This document shows positions 24,620 through 39,377 of a stretch of DNA of 64,000 nucleotides, piece after piece. The notes beneath the pieces were generated by a model, which saw only the letters and a list, made by a program, of their open reading frames with translations, made no database searches and was not told the origin of the DNA. Position 1 is the stretch's first letter. Each line of letters opens with the position of its first letter. The position numbers and the translations under genes were made by a program. This DNA is from Serinus canaria (Eukaryota; Chordata; Aves; Passeriformes; Fringillidae). The stretch covers positions 50,325,174 through 50,389,173 of the forward strand of contig NC_066315.1 of NCBI RefSeq assembly GCF_022539315.1, in the 5' to 3' direction.

Positions 24620-27600
24620 CTCAGGGCTTCTGCAGATCTTTGAATTGCCACTGAGGAATCATGACATGATTTTAGGGGAGTTTGACAGAGAAAAGAACAT
24701 GGCAGAATGCCTACTAAAACTGTTCCCATGGTGAAATGCACCACAGACTGCAATGGTGACTCCTCTGGGACTAAGAAACCAGCAGAAATTAGTATAATGA
24801 CTTTTTTTTTAACATGATGTCCAATTAAAAGAAGTCATATGAGAATGACACTGGGTGTCTGAAAGATATTTTAAAGAAAAATCAATAGCAGAAGAAGGCC
24901 TGAAACAAATTCAAGTTTCAAAATACCAAAGGTATGCACATGAAACAGAAATATCTTTCTCTATCAGAACTACAAAAATCTACTGATGGAAGGCAGCCTA
25001 CACCAAGGAGAAACACAGATATAGGAAGATTTTAAGTCTGGGTGAAACATTTTGCTGCATTCTTTCCATGACTGGTTTTTCTTTTAAACCCAGTATCATC
25101 TGAATTCTATTAAATAACATAAAGAACTGAGAAGAAAGGTTAAAAATGTCAAAAATTACTTCTTAACTGATTTCTGAAGATTACACAGATGTGACCTCTT
25201 GATCACATCTAAACTGCTAAACAGAAAACTCTGACAACAAAAATCTCCTGTACATTCAATTCACAAACTTTTAAACTAAATAAATATAACAGATTCTCAC
25301 ACAAATTACTTTTAATGCTTAGGTACAGCTTGCATAAGGTGCAATGTGGCCAAGTTCCCCATATGCACTGCCTGACTTGGCCCTACTTCTTTTGGATTTT
25401 ACCTGAAAAGGAGTGAAAGCTACAGAGCATTTTGATGCTTACTTCCTTTGTAGTTTTGAGCAAATTGTTTTGTTTTACTACCTCACTTTCTGATCTGTAA
25501 AACAGACATAATGCTATTGAGCTATCTTAAAGGAACTTCTTGAGATTCATAATTGCCTGAAACACACCCTGAAGCAAAACATTTTAAAATGTAAAGCAAA
25601 GTATTTTTCAAATAATGCTATCCTGTTTATTAACAAGACGAAAATGTCTGAGCTAAAACCAAAGCACTTGGCTATTGTTTCCCATGAGGCTCACAGAAAT
25701 ACTAAATTGTCTCCAGGATAATCACACATCACTTAACTCATATCTCACCAAAAAAGCCCTATAAAACCACAGGATGAACTACACTAACAGAAACAAGGCA
25801 TTTGGGTGAATAACCCACAACCCTGCTGTGTATTCAGCACCACATGCTACATCTGACCAGTAGAAAGACAGTCCTACTCTTGGACTGAAGCCAAATCCCT
25901 CAGCAGCACGGCCATCAGTGCAGCTGACTTACTGAAACCCAGGTGCACGCTGCTTCTGGAAGTGGGGAATATGATACAGGGTTTTTTTTTCCTCCTGTGC
26001 AGTATGTTGCCATTTCACATAAACCCTATGAAGAAGGGGAGGAAGTTAATTCAAGTGCATTCATGATTTACAGCTATTTACACAGCTTGTGCTGTACTGG
26101 AGAATTTAATCTTGCAAGATTTCCCTGACCAAGAGTTTTCAGAACCACTGCAGCTCCCATTACAAAGAAACCAGTAAGTGTGATGATGCTGCTTTCAGAC
26201 TCAGATGCATAATGCGTGATGCATTTGGCAGAATATATAAACACTAACATAGAGCACAAGAAAAATCACTGAGATAAAAAGCAGCAAGAAAACTAGAGTG
26301 CCTACTAAATAAGGCAAACAATTTTAAAATTAAGACTTGCAATGGGACATTAGATCAGAAAGAAACACAGGACTTTCACCAGATGTTCAGCTGTTGCTAA
26401 CATGAATGGAAACAGCATAACTACTAAATGGCTTGTGGGGTTTCTCCTGTTCTTGGGAGATTTTTTTTAAATACCAAAAACCCCCAGAAATATTTTGAAT
26501 TAAAAAGACACAGTCAGGAAAGATTATAGGTTTCATGAGAAACCCATGTCTGACACCTTTTCTCCTGTTATCAATTTGTCACCCAAATCAAGTCAACAGA
26601 CATTTTAAAGTAATACAGTAGCTATCATCAGTTTTTGTGTGTGTGTCCAAAATAAAATAATTATTTTTCTTGTATTGAATATTTGTCATTCTTCAAGTCA
26701 TTCTTCTCCTCCTGACTTCTCCAGTTTATTTCACCTAAACAAGAACAAAGCTGAATGGTTACAGGCACAGTAGCAGAAGCTGTATTTGTCCCAGTGTAAC
26801 CTTAAGTGATGTGAAAATCAAGGAGCTCCAGTGAGATTTATGAACTTTCTATAGTAAATAAAAACTGACTGAACATTGCAAACTCTTCTTGACATGACTG
26901 GAGAATACAGACTATTCAGTTTTTAGCATTTGACTCCTGCTGCAGCGCTTTAATTTGCTAATTCACAGTGTCTTCTGAGTTACAAAAATCTGTGCTTGAA
27001 CAGAACCTCAGGGGAGAAAGGGGCTTCACGTTGCCTCTGCATCCTGTGGCGTTATCATCTGAGCATAGTTTCAGAAAAACAAGTGTAGAAAGATATAAGA
27101 TTAGCGACTGACTGCTGTGACTGGACTGCATAGTCCTTGCAGTACTATGTAAATTTAAAAATATAGATGAAACAAAACAAAATAAACAAACACAAAGGAG
27201 AGAGATTTGAAAAAGGTAATTATATTAACTGCAGAATTAGCAGGTGGAAAATTACTTGTTTTATTTTAGATTGCATCCAGAAGGCTGTTTCATCAACCTG
27301 GAGACTTGGTCTTTTAACCAAAAACTTGACATTTTTAGAAGACACCACCTCGCTATTATCTCCAACTTCCAGTAAATTGAAGTATTACTATCTAGATGTT
27401 ATTCTCTTGGGATTGCAAATAGCAAGTTCTATTCCAAGTGTCAGAGGAAGAGTAGGAAAGTCCCATCTATATGCGACTTTCACAGCTGCTCAGTAGCCTT
27501 GCTGTTTCCCAGCACCACCTTGCTTGGTAGCTGGGCAAATCAGTACTGAACACCAAACTAATGGACTTTTGTCTAAAAAACTTGTTGATACTTAGTTATC

Positions 27601-30600
27601 AAAGCAACTGGACAAAAATACATCATGCAACACAGCAGGAATCACTACAAAAGAGACTGGACACCTACAATGTCAGTTTGAATGTAAAAGAAATTAAATG
27701 GAGCACATTTTCTTGATGACAGTTACAATGCTTTCTTTCCCAGTGGACTTAGTGTGTTTCATAAGAAGCAGTGAATACTAATTAGTAGCAGCCTAAAATC
27801 AACTTAGTGCATCCTCAGGTCAAAATATTTTTTTTTTTTAGGAGAGTCATTAAGGGAATACATCATTGTCCAATTAGTTTGTTTCCACTGAAAAGAATCA
27901 AAGCACCAAGACCACCACAGGACCTCACTAGTAAATCAAACTATACAGTGAGGAAACCCCAGACATCTAACCCATTTCAACTGCAAAGTTTCCCCACTTT
28001 TTGGAAGGCTTTAACCATCCATTTTCTTTTGTGTAAAAGAGGGGCTGAGTCATCCCATATAGGAGCAACTATAAATATCTAATGCCAAGTCCGCTGCACA
28101 AAAGCTGCAACACACAATATACAATATTTTGGAGACACTCAAAATGCCAAGAAAGAATACAGCATACCCTTTTTAGGAAGGAACATCTGTTGCACTGGCT
28201 GAGAAGCAGCTGGCATGACATCCAGTCCCCAAAGTAACGTCGATTCATCCGTGTTACTTTTTACAAGTAGAGTTGCAAGATTTCCTCACAGTTTGAAGGG
28301 GAGAAAAGTGTTTGGAATGGAAAATGAAGCTGCTGCCAGAGGACTTGTTCAGCCACTACCACTTTGTTCCTTTCCAGTACATAGTCATTACGTTATCTCA
28401 TAACAATGCAAATATCTGGTTCTCTTTACCCTGACACTGTTTTCTGCAGCTCATCTTTGTATGGAGTGGAGCACAAAGTCTGTTTGCAATGCAGCCATCA
28501 CCACACTGCATTCTCACTCTTCCATAGTAGTCTCCTGATTTCTATGCCTCTGGAGAGTAGCAAATATGAAATCAGCTATTTTGATTTGTCCCACTGTAAA
28601 AGGGGAGTCAAGGAGGATTCCTTTTGATAGATTTCTTGGATGAAAATAGGATGCAAACAGGGCCACATTATGTCTGAAAACATTTTATTGATAAAGAAAG
28701 GTAAGTGTTCCTACCAAAGGAGGGAGGGGGGTAGAAAAGGGAGCAAAGAGAAGAAAATAGAGACAGAGATAGAAAGAGAATACTGGGATAGATCATTACC
28801 ACTGTATCCCGAGCACCCTGCTGGCATCAGCTCGGCAGATGAATGCACCCAGCATTTTTTCCTGGGCATCTGCCCCACCAGCAAGTAGGAGCTCACTTGC
28901 AGCCTGATTGTGGAAGCTTCCTCTGCCCTGATCTGCTGTCAGGCAAAGTGTTCCTGGGGACAGGGCTCCCAGCATGTGTACAGCCTCTAGAATAATTTTT
29001 CACCTCATGTATAACACATGTTGAGGCATAAATAAAAATTAGACTGGTCCTTCTCAGATACCCAGCAGAGAAAGCCCACATGTATTCAATCTTAGGATTG
29101 CCTTTCCCTGCCATAATCAGATGTAGCAGTGTAACCCTAAGACAAGAAGCCTTGTCAAAGAGAGTCAAAGCAGAACAAAAATATTTAGAACTACTTCAAG
29201 CAAGCACCTGGGCACCTCCTAACCCCTGCAGACAAAAGCAAAAAATCTACTCCAAAATCCCCTGTCAAATACTGTAAACAACCATGTTTCTTGCAATTTT
29301 AACAGACTATTGGAATAGGTCTTGGGGTCTTCACTCATACTCATTTTTCCCTTTCACATGAACATTTGGTTGGGTCATTTTTAAACAAAACATGCCTTGA
29401 TCCTAGTTTAGTTTGCTAACTGTTTCATTTTGAATCCATAATTAAAACCTTTAAGACCAAGTTTAGATTTTTGCCTTTCTTTTCTCTTTTTTTTTTCTGT
29501 TTTCCCTTTCTTGTTTATAAGACTAAACATACCTGAATTTTTTAGCATTTTTTGCCAGGATTTTTAAAGGCATGACCAGAGAAGTCTTGATGAACAAGTA
29601 AGAACGAAAATTTCTGAAAATCAAGGAAGTCTTAGTTACAACATGAAACTTCTTCCCTGAGATCAAAAGTGATAGCTATTTACCCTCTAACACATTAGAC
29701 TCACAAGTATTTACAGATTCTTTGTTCCTGTCCAGCACGACTATAAAACAATCACCATCACAGTGCTCTGTAGCTTCCTGGAGATCAGCTAGTCCTGAGA
29801 CATGATTTCTTAAACCTTTCCTGTGACAGTGCTCTGCCTGCACAAAACACACAGTCCCTTATAACTGTCTATGAGGGAGTCTGATAATGCCTACAAGCCA
29901 TTTGCCTCAGGCTGGGATTTGCCAAGAAAGCACAAACTCTACCATAAAAAAAGGTGTAAGGGTCTCACAACATCTTGCTATGAATACAACAAGAATACCT
30001 TTTCCAGTCAAAACTGCTAAGGGAATCTTAGACTGCTACCCCATCCTTCTCTTCCACAAAGTACTCACAATTCTAAAGCAGGACAAGAGTGACTTGAGCA
30101 AATCGAGTTTACACCCACTCCAACCCTGATTCAGGACACACCACCAAGGATATCATTTAACAAAAAGGTTTTAGTCAAAAGTTTACTTTTCTTCCCCATG
30201 ATTACAACACATGACAGGGAAGTGAAATAGCACAGCAGACCTCAAAGCCAAGAACAAAACACATAGCTAGCCTCAAAGTCAAGAACAAAACACAGCTACT
30301 GATGAGGGTTCTTCCAGTGCCAGTGAGAAATTCAGCTTCAACTAGAAGCCCAGACTATATGGCATTAAACAAACCACTAGGTACGACATATGACATGAGT
30401 CAATAAAGGACATTCATTGAGGCAGCAATTACATGAGCCAAGAGAAGAGAACAGCACTATTTCTGCTACATACTCTCAAGTTCATACACTTGATTTTTTA
30501 CCTAAAATGTTTGTTAATAATCCTTCATAGATTTTCTTCCTTGATTTAGCCTACTCATCTTTTGAAGTCATCTCATCTAACTATCCTTATTTTTGTATAA

Positions 30601-31134
30601 CTTTTCTAGCTTTGTCATACTCTTTTTTGAAAGCAAAGAAAGATGACAGCACCCAGGATATGCATATACCACAGAGATATCCTGAACATAAATGAATTTT
30701 CAGTTTGGCTCTGCACTTCTCTCCTAATTCTGATTAAGAATTGACATTTTGGTTGAATTGATGCTTTCAAAGACCTAGCTATAATAATTTCAACATTTCT
30801 ATATTGAATTTTATTAACCAGTTTAAACCTTATAATTTTGGGTATACTGTTGGCTTATGCCATGAATATTTCTGGCAATGGTGGAATTTAATCCACCATT
30901 TTAATGCCTATTCACTGCAAAATCTTTCTGTAAAGCTGGAATAACATATTTTGGGTTTTTCTACCCTGAATACTACCATATCAATGGCACTTTTTTTCCT
31001 ACTGTGAATTCTACTGCATCATCAGCACACTTTGCCATTTTATCATTTATTCCTTTTCTGTACCATTTGGGAAGAACAGGCTAACAGAGTTTTCAATGAC
31101 ACCCCAGTTACCTTCAATTACAAAAACAGACTAT
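24620..31134. other. Intronic sequence, mostly unrecognised
   Basis: AT-rich intronic DNA with a short imperfect duplication at 30240-30298. The part from about 30500 to 31130 loosely resembles old LINE-like sequence in birds. The part at 28680-28990 is purine-rich and then GC-richer and might be a decayed LTR. Neither is certain. Confidence 0.4.
30240..30298. repeat. Imperfect tandem duplication of about 31 bp
   Basis: CCTCAAAGCCAAGAACAAAA (30240-30259) recurs as CCTCAAAGTCAAGAACAAAA (30271-30290). The second unit has lost three bases near its end. Confidence 0.9.
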
Positions 31135-31139
31135 TATTT

Positions 31140-32601
31140 TGTAGTGGTTTTGGTTCAACAGTCTAAGTTTTCTGGCCAATGCACCAATTATGTACTGGGT
31201 TTAGGGCTTGCCAAATGCCCATGCACCCACTAAAATTATTTACTCATTTTCTGCTGTGAGATAGCATTAGGAAAGAAGCAAAGCATGCTCAAACTTAAAA
31301 AGGGTATAAAGAAAACTTTATTAACAGAACTACAAGAAAAATGGTAAGAATCAGAATAAAACCTTCACAACACTTCTCCTCCGCCTACAACCTTCTTCTC
31401 TTTCTCACTGATAATGTACAGAGACAAAACCTGGGGCTTTCAGTCAGTTTTCCACCTCTAAAATAGTGTTCCTTGAATTCACTAAGGGAGAGGAATCTCT
31501 CTTGACGTGCCATGGAGACTTCTCCACAAGAAACAGTTCTCTTGTGGCTTCAATATCACAGCAAATCAGCCACACGGGAAAGGAAAATCTGATCACTGTG
31601 TAAAAATCCCTCCCCTTGACTTACAGCTTTCCCCATAACTGTTTTTGAGGACTCAGTCTTTAGCTAATGGGGTACACTTCTAAGAATGAGCTGTTCAAAA
31701 GCAAAGGTTCTCTTCATTTATCTCTGAGATCATCATCTCTGGGAACAAAGATTTTCTTCTCCTTCCCTGGGTGCAAAGTGTCTTCCTCACTGTTGTATCT
31801 CTGTTTTCAAGCTTCTCATTTGGATCACAGCTATGTCAACATCTGCTTGCTTCAGCATGGATCACTTTGCTTACGTCTACAGCTTGAATGCTCCATCCCC
31901 CATGCTTTTTCATCAATTACTGGGATATTCTAGTGTATCACAGTCCATCACCAGGGCCTCACAAAAAGAATTTCAGCCCAAGACTAAGGCATTTCCTCAT
32001 TCTCCTCCTATCTGGAATTTAACTTCTTCTTTACTGACCTCAGTGGCTCCTGTTTTCTTCTACGTATCTTCACTCTTTCTTTTTCTTACACTCAAAAGAG
32101 AATTGATGTTTGCAAGGCTCATCTGTGCATTAAAAGAGTTAATATCTCGCCCAGGCTTGCAGATGGCCATGTGACTTCTGCTGGGCGGCAGCAGAGCTGT
32201 TTACAGTAGAGGATTTCTTTGGCAGCAGTGCTGGGGAGGTGGGGAGGGAGGCTAGGATCTCAGTAGCCAGGCAGCAGCAACACGCTGGGGGTCAATGGCT
32301 TCCCCTCCCCCTGCCCAGTGGTTGTGGATGAACCTCAACAGTGGCTGAATCTTGGCCGAGACAGCCCAGCCCAGAGCCCAGCAGACCCTGGCTCAGCCTG
32401 GGCCAGCTGCAGGGCAAAGCTAAGTAGCGGCAAGATGTTAGCAGCTGTGACCTAGCCCAGCCCCGGCCAGGAACCCACAGCCTCCCCTCCCCTGTCCCGC
32501 CACCATGCCAGGAGGGGATGAAGAACATCTTTCTCCAGAGGCCGGAAGCAAGAGAGCTTTTCCCGGGCTTGCCCATCTTTAAAATGTGTGTCACGGAGGC
32601 G
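31140..32601 (-). mobile_element. Solo LTR, family F3, 1.46 kb
   Basis: Read on the minus strand the element starts CGCCTCCGTGACACAC (canonical TG changed to CG) and ends ...AAAACCACTACA. It is flanked by a perfect 5-bp target-site duplication TATTT (31135-31139 and 32602-32606), which fixes both ends. It aligns over its length with the opposite-strand copy at 41479-42960, including the polyadenylation signal AATAAA (31322-31317, minus) and a GC-rich 5' portion (about 32200-32560). The unusually long LTR and its TGTAGTGG-type terminus resemble songbird ERVL LTRs from memory. It is oriented in the sense direction of ITGA9. Open frames inside it are not credible genes. Confidence 0.85.
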
Positions 32602-32606
32602 TATTT

Positions 32607-33953
32607 AACTTTTTTAAAATGGTTTAAGCAGGTGTCAATCCTCAAAACTAGTCACTGATTGGTTTTGCTAGGTACAGAGAAAGCTCTTAGTAGCTTCTCT
32701 TAGAAAATCACTTCCATAGGTGGCTCTTTTCCTCCTCACCAAAGAACAACCAATGCAAAACCAGCACATATTTCCACTATTCAGTCAGCTCCTACTTCCT
32801 AACAGTACCTTTCATCTTTAAGGCTTCTTTTCAACATAGTTACTTAATGAAAGAGATTGTAAAACCTTTCTAGAAATTCATTTACACAATATCCACAATA
32901 GTATCTTTATTGACTCTTTCTAATGAATGAAAATAGATTTGTGAAAAAATGATTTTCCCCTAAGATCATCACACTGATTTTTCCTCATTCTATCATATGA
33001 TTTATGGACACAGTAATTATATTCTTTCTATCAGTTTCCTAGGTATGTAAGGAAAACAAACAGTATTTACGCTCAATGAACTCTGTTACATTTGTATCAC
33101 ATTTGCCATTGCTTTGGTACCAAATAGCAAATTAGACAGCTTATGAACGGGAATTGTTAGTTCACTATTTACTATTTGAGTAACCTCAGAGCTTTTGGGT
33201 GAAAACTAGCTGGTTCTGAAAAATGCATACACAATTATTCATTGCATCAGCTGGTCACAAAAGCTCTTTGCTGCCACTTCCCAGGACACAACTCCCCTGA
33301 TCTGTCTCCCACCCATGTAGTAAACCTTCTAAACATCTGGAGAAGAAATGTAAATTAAAAGAATTAACTGAGATTTTTCTGTCATGATTTTGCTATCTGT
33401 GAATCTTCATTTCAGAACCTGATATTCTACAGATCTTTTGGATCTTTCTAATCTAGGCTTCTTCCTCTCCTCATGCAGAGGGAAGCTAATATTCCTTTCA
33501 TATCCAGGATTAATGTGAAACTACTCACTGTCTTGCTTAGCAGCTGTTACCTCCAGCCCACAATATGCCTACGTTTCCACTGGATTTATAAATGTTTTTG
33601 AAGTCTTTGTTTCTACTACTTCTCTTTTGTAAAAACCTTTTCTAAAATGAAAAAGAAACAACCATTGTTTTCACCAGAATGAAATACTTACCTTGAAAAT
33701 GTCTGGGTTTCTTGGTGGGTTTTTTTTTCATGGGCAGTTTTGTCAAAAAATGCTTCTGTTTAATCCAGCCTTTGATATCCCTTTCTGTTTTCTTTCTCCT
33801 TTACCTCCCACTTTTTCCAGTGTAGGGCTGAGCCAAAGCACATTTAGCATTCACATAACCTCTAATTAACTAATACTCATGAGATAAGGAAATGACATCA
33901 TGCTGTAAGTATTATTTTGCAAATGAATCAGAAAACCAAAGTCTTCATTAAAG
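32607..33953. other. Intronic sequence, nothing recognised
   Basis: AT-rich intronic DNA between two minus-strand LTRs. No feature could be supported. Confidence 0.5.
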
Positions 33954-33958
33954 CCATA

Positions 33959-34609
33959 TGTCTTGCTTTAGGGCAAATTTGGGAGAAAACTTCTAAAGGG
34001 GTTCTTTTAGAAAGCAAATTCAAGTGGTGCTTCCCCCAACTGGTTCAGGAAAAGACTTCCTTGGAAGAAAAGTTGGGAAAAACCGTTTCTTTAATAAGTA
34101 AACAATTTACTAGCATAAAAAAATTAATAGTGCTAAACAATAAAACCTCTTGCTAATCTGAAGAGATGACAAACTCAGAAAGTCTCCTTTGTGGGTTGTA
34201 GCTCAGCTTACTCAGTTTGTTACCAGTCTTTCCACTGGAAATGTCACAACTCAGGTCAGGCCCGGTGGGCTACAACTGTGACCTGCCGGTGCTCTTCTGG
34301 GTTTTTAGTCCAGAGCAGGTTTAAACAGTTCCAAGAAAAAGAGAAACTACAGTCCAGGGAACTTCTCTGCCTCAGCTAGCTAAAAACTAACTAAAAAGCA
34401 AATGAGAGCTCTGTCCTGCCATCTGTCCGTGCTGCAGACAATGCAGCCCAGGAGCAGGATGTGGGGGAGCAAGTGCAGTGTCTGATAACAAACTCTGTGC
34501 TTCTTCTCTCCCGCCCTTAACTCTTGGAACTAGTCTTAAAGGTGAAAAACTTATTTCTGGAATAAATAGATGAATGGGGATACAAGCATCATACAGCCAA
34601 CTCAGGACA
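33959..34609 (-). mobile_element. Solo LTR, family F1, diverged, 651 bp
   Basis: On the minus strand it starts TGTCCTGAGTTGGCTG and then ATGATGCTTGTATCCC, matching the F1 start. It ends ...AAAGCAAGACA. A perfect 5-bp target-site duplication CCATA flanks it (33954-33958 and 34610-34614). It aligns with 39378-40049 throughout but with many substitutions. The polyadenylation signal present in the younger copies is degraded here (the equivalent position reads CTTTAATAAG on the plus strand, near 34090). It is sense to ITGA9. Confidence 0.88.
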
Positions 34610-34614
34610 CCATA

Positions 34615-37600
34615 GTATGTTTCTCCATGTTCCTGAATCAGCCCTCATGGGCTGTACAAATACAGCAAGTCTTCCTCTCCTGCAATGTTGTTCTGGCATC
34701 TTTTCTGCTCCCAGCCATTGCTCTTCCAGCTGCTAAATGTTAGATGATTCTTTTCAAAGCAGCCCCTTGTTTCAGTACATATACTTCATATACAGCTACA
34801 AAGAAACAGTTTACAGTTCCATTGGGAGTAAAACCCTACGCAGCATTTAGAATTGGTAGATACCATCAATGCGTCAAGGACATCTTTTTTTTTTTGGAAT
34901 GTGCAGTTCCAGGAACATGGAAGGATACAACAATGACAACTCCAAGATGCAAAACTACTAAGACCCCATGATCTTTCTCCCCTCCAGCACTGTACTTCTT
35001 GAAACAATCTCAGTAAGACTTATCGCTCCTCTTTGCCGATTAAGCCCCACTCCTCAAACAGATTTAAGCAGAATGAAACCAGGCACACTTGTCCCTGAGT
35101 TGAAGGGAAATGTCCACCTTGACTTATGTCAAAGTAATCTACAGAATTTCATATTAATGGGGTTGCGAGTTACACAAGCCAATGAGCCTGCACAAAAGCT
35201 CTTGGGGTTCCACTCCAAGGTGAAAACAAATCAATCTGAATCCCAAAGATACAGTCATCAGTGTTTCTGTGTAACCCAGGAAAGGAGACCATAAGCAATC
35301 TAAGCATTATCAGAGAGGGAACCAAACACTCTCAGAGGTTTGAGCCCTGCCAGCTGTCACTGTGCTTCTTTTCCTTCTGAGAATCAGCTGAATATAGCCA
35401 TAAGCTGTAGTTACTCTTTGCTATCTCCTATAAAATAATTTTTTCTAGAGCACTTCTAAGACACCTGACCCATCATACAACACATCACATAACACATGTG
35501 CCAGGGCTTAATGATATAATCTGAAATCACAAAATCTTTCCCAGCCCAGTCATCCCTTCTGGAGTTCAAGTTTTTATCTTATTTTAAAAAAGCAAAATAC
35601 TAACCCAGAAAAGGTTTTCAACATTGCTCCAACTTCTCTTTGCAACCTTTCCTTGCCACTTTTATTAAATCACAGGACTGCTTTTAGATCCAGTAACATA
35701 AAAGAATTTGTTTGGCTTGTCAAGGAACCTGTTGACTAGACACAAACACAACCACAACCACTATTTTAAAAACCAAAAGTAAAATCAGAGTACAGCTTAC
35801 ATATCTTTTATTCTTTTGAAGGGGCCAAGATATTAATCCTGGGACATTGCAATGATTTTCTTTCTTTTCCAAGAGGTGGCAGAAGCAGCTGAGTTTTCAA
35901 GACAGCTTCACTTTCATGTCACTTGCAACTAAATGTAATACTTGCTTCCTGCTTGGTCAATAAGAACATTTCCAGCTGGTTATGGAAACAGTGCAAAAGC
36001 TAGTTTCTTGAAAGTAAACAGTAAAAAACAAAATGATTGTTGAATAACAGTATGGCAAATTTAGAACCTTTCCCCCCCTTGTGGTCTCTGGAAACAAAGA
36101 CATACCTACAAATGAACACTGCAGAATTGATTGCCACTGTCTTCTTTTTATGAAATGAGAACGTTTTGGTAACTTGGGAGAGACAACCTACTACAGTAAG
36201 TGTCCTTTCCAAGAACACTCTGGCTTTAACTCACTCATCTTAAGAGTCTTACATCCCACTGATAATTACTTTTCTGGCTCTAAAACATCTTGTTCCTCAG
36301 GTTACAGCACAGTCTCTCCTCTTAACTCAGACCCGGTCCCTTCTGATGCTACAGTTTACTTGCTTGAAGGTCAATCCGTCTGCAATGTACCTACAGGCAC
36401 AGCACTTCTGTATCTTTCTACCTGTTACTGTAAAATACATTGCATGCAACAGTTACTGAAAAATGTCTGTTAGTCAACTGAAGCAAAAACTAACATGTTA
36501 AATTCATTAAAATCCTCTTTAAGGATCTCCTATGACCTTGGTGTTTAAACTACAATTAACTTAAAATAGTCAGAAGGGTGAGAATATGGAGTAAGAATAG
36601 TGGCTAAGAACAGGGAGCTGTCTCAGTGTGTGTCCATTCCTAACCACAGCTGATGACAAATACTATCAATGAAGAATAAGCAAAGTGACAGTGGTATCAC
36701 ATAGTGATATCCCTCTCACACACTGTCTCTGCTTCTAGCAATATGGAAAGGCTGTCTGAGTCCAGGGCTGTATCTCTGCATTTATCTTTGAAGATATGGA
36801 TCTTATCCATAAATTCATGTGACCACTTTTTAAACCCAGGTACATTTTTAGCAACCAAAAGGAAATCAATTTTTGCCTTCTGCCATGCTCAGTTAAGATT
36901 TTCCCAAAACACAGCCTCAGGTTACCTAGAGTCATTCAGAGAAAAAGCTGTGAGACACACGCTTGCCCAGCTCATCTTTTAACCAAAGCCTCATCTCTGC
37001 CTCCTTTCATGGTTCTCTGAAGCTAAGTTAGCACCAGCTGCTGGAAGCAAGGAAAAGCAAATGAAATATTGGCTGCATCAACATCTATGATGTCGGTATC
37101 TTTGGAGAATGCTTGAGATATCCCAAGGTCAACACTTCATCTGAGACTCATTACTGGATGCTTAGGTGTTTCTCCTTCACGCTTTCTCTGGTAACCAATA
37201 CCTAAGACACCGGACTCCTGGCATCATCAGTCTCGTTTAGCTGCTAGTCTGCAGCAATGCAGCCCTCACTTTGCAACAGTTAACTACCTTAAGTCATAAA
37301 GGATAACCTAAGCCTAAAATTTTTCAGTCCACTTGAAATAAAAGCCCCTACAATAGTAGGGCATATGTTAGGCAACTGGTTCATTGCTAAGTAGGAGGAA
37401 TGAAGGCCAAAGCCCCCTTTTTCTACACCTTTTTGATCTTCAAACTTTCCCAGCTTGCCAGGCCTTGTTTTTACTATGAGATATAGCAAGGTCACAGCTT
37501 GAGGTATTAGGAGTTTGAGCCCCTCAGTTCAATTCTTTGCTATCAACTGGCCAAATAACAGCTAATCCTGATTTTTTTTAGGAAAAAAAATCTACATTGA

Positions 37601-38528
37601 CAGATAATTGTAATGGGGCTTACAAGGTTTAAGCTGTGTCTGTATGAAGCACTCAAATAGATTTGAGTGGAAAAGCCTAACAGAAGGCTCTAAATAAATA
37701 ACATGATTGAACGCATCATGAAAAATAAATTTACAGCATGAGGCTGATGCAGCCCGGCTGGAAGAGAACAGCACATACATGAAATGTGTGGAAGATGAGA
37801 AGAATTTTAAAGCCAACTCAAATGCAAAAGCAAATCAATGCTTCAAACTTAAAAATTATGACATCCAACTTCTGTGATGAAGTGCATTAGGCTTTGATTC
37901 TGGAGCGCTCTCTCTCTTACACCATTGGTAGTTGTGGGTAACCAATCTGCATTTTCACCCAAGCTTTCCATACCACAATGTATGGTGGAAAGATTTGGCA
38001 GTTTCTGCCTTTGTCCAGATATCAAAAGAAAGGGGAAAAAAAAAAAAAGAGTGCAAGGGGAAAAAGGAAAAAACTGAACTGCAAATGAATTTGCAGCAGA
38101 ATGACTAAACTCTTGAGCCAGATTCAGAGGATTAATGTTACAGTAATACAAAACTACATAAAACAAATTATAACCCTAAGTCCTGACTGTCCTGAAAAGA
38201 GCCTATGGAGCAAACAGGCATGACAACCTAAAGACAAGACAGGAGAGCAACAGAGTGATCAGAAACCAGAAGAAAAATTGTTAGTTTAATTGTCAAGTAC
38301 ATTCCCAGCTTCACACCAGATTACTGTTTTATAGCTGAGTATTTAACTCAGATTTTTGAACTCCCAGGCCAGGGCTTCAGACATATATATCCTCTTAGGG
38401 GAACAACAACAATTTCAAGCAAAACTCTCTGGGATATGACAAATTTGGTGGTGGTGTATGGGCCAGGTTTTTTCAATTCTCTGGATTATTTAAACAACAA
38501 ACTCGGTGGTCAGGAGTGCCCGCCATAC
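34615..38528. other. Intronic sequence, nothing recognised
   Basis: AT-rich intronic DNA with a short A-run near 38037. No exon or element could be supported. Confidence 0.5.
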
Positions 38529-38533
38529 ACTGG

Positions 38534-39176
38534 TGTCCTAGGGTGAAGTTATGATGCTTGTATCCCCCAGTCGTTGTTCTGTTTAAATTGAATATTATGT
38601 TCTGTGCCTTCAAGACTGGCTCTGAAGAGTGAATGTTTTGTTTTGTTTTGTTTTGTTATCAGCCTGGTCTCCCACTGCTGGCGGGACACAGAGAGAGGGC
38701 AGTACACAGTACAGCTTTTGCTTTTTGCTTTGCTTTCACTTTGCTCTTGCTTCTTGCTTCTGCTCATTAGTTAGTTTAGCTAAGCAGTCCAAATTTCTTC
38801 CTGAACTGTTTTTCTTTCTCTTTTTCTTGGACCTACTCAAACCTGCTCCAGACTGGGACCTGGGAAACATCAAGAGTTTGCACCTTGTGGCATGCAGCAG
38901 CCATTCCCAGCACTGGAGGGACTGATAACAGAGCGACCACTCCAAAGAGAGACTTTCTGAATTTGCCATCTTTTTCAGAGCGGTGAAAGAGTGGTGTCAT
39001 CCAGTATTGTTCATTTTGTGTGCTGGGGGGTGCTGTGCCTGTTAAATAAACAGGTTCTTTCCACTTCTCTCTGAGGAATCCTTCCTGAAATGGCTGGGGG
39101 GAGAGGCCGAGTGGGTTTGCTTTCTGGAGGGGCCCCCTTTGGAGGATTTCTCCCAAATTTGCCCTAAACCAGGACA
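38534..39176 (+). mobile_element. Solo LTR, family F1, left half of an inverted LTR pair, 643 bp
   Basis: Starts TGTCCTAGGGTGAAG and ends ...CCTAAACCAGGACA, so the termini form a short inverted repeat. It is flanked by a perfect 5-bp target-site duplication ACTGG (38529-38533 and 39177-39181). A polyadenylation signal AATAAA lies at 39045-39050. A (GTTTT)n run occurs at about 38638-38656 and TGCTTT-type units at about 38715-38765. It is antisense to ITGA9. It has no attached internal region. Confidence 0.93.
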
Positions 39177-39377
39177 ACTGGTTAGTTGTTTGCTGCTTCA
39201 CAAGAGATTGTGACTGCTAATGGTAGCAGCTAATAAAGTGATCCCTTCAGTTCAAATGGTATGGTTGCCTTGGAGATCAAGCATTGGGATTTCTTTGCTG
39301 GAGATAGTAACTACCAGGCACGTTGAGTACTGCATTTGTTGAACAGGGGTTGCTTGGAACATTACTCTTTTTCATGG

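Noticed and set aside
28680..28990. A further LTR
   Set aside because: The composition is suggestive, but no TG/CA termini, duplication or family match could be found.
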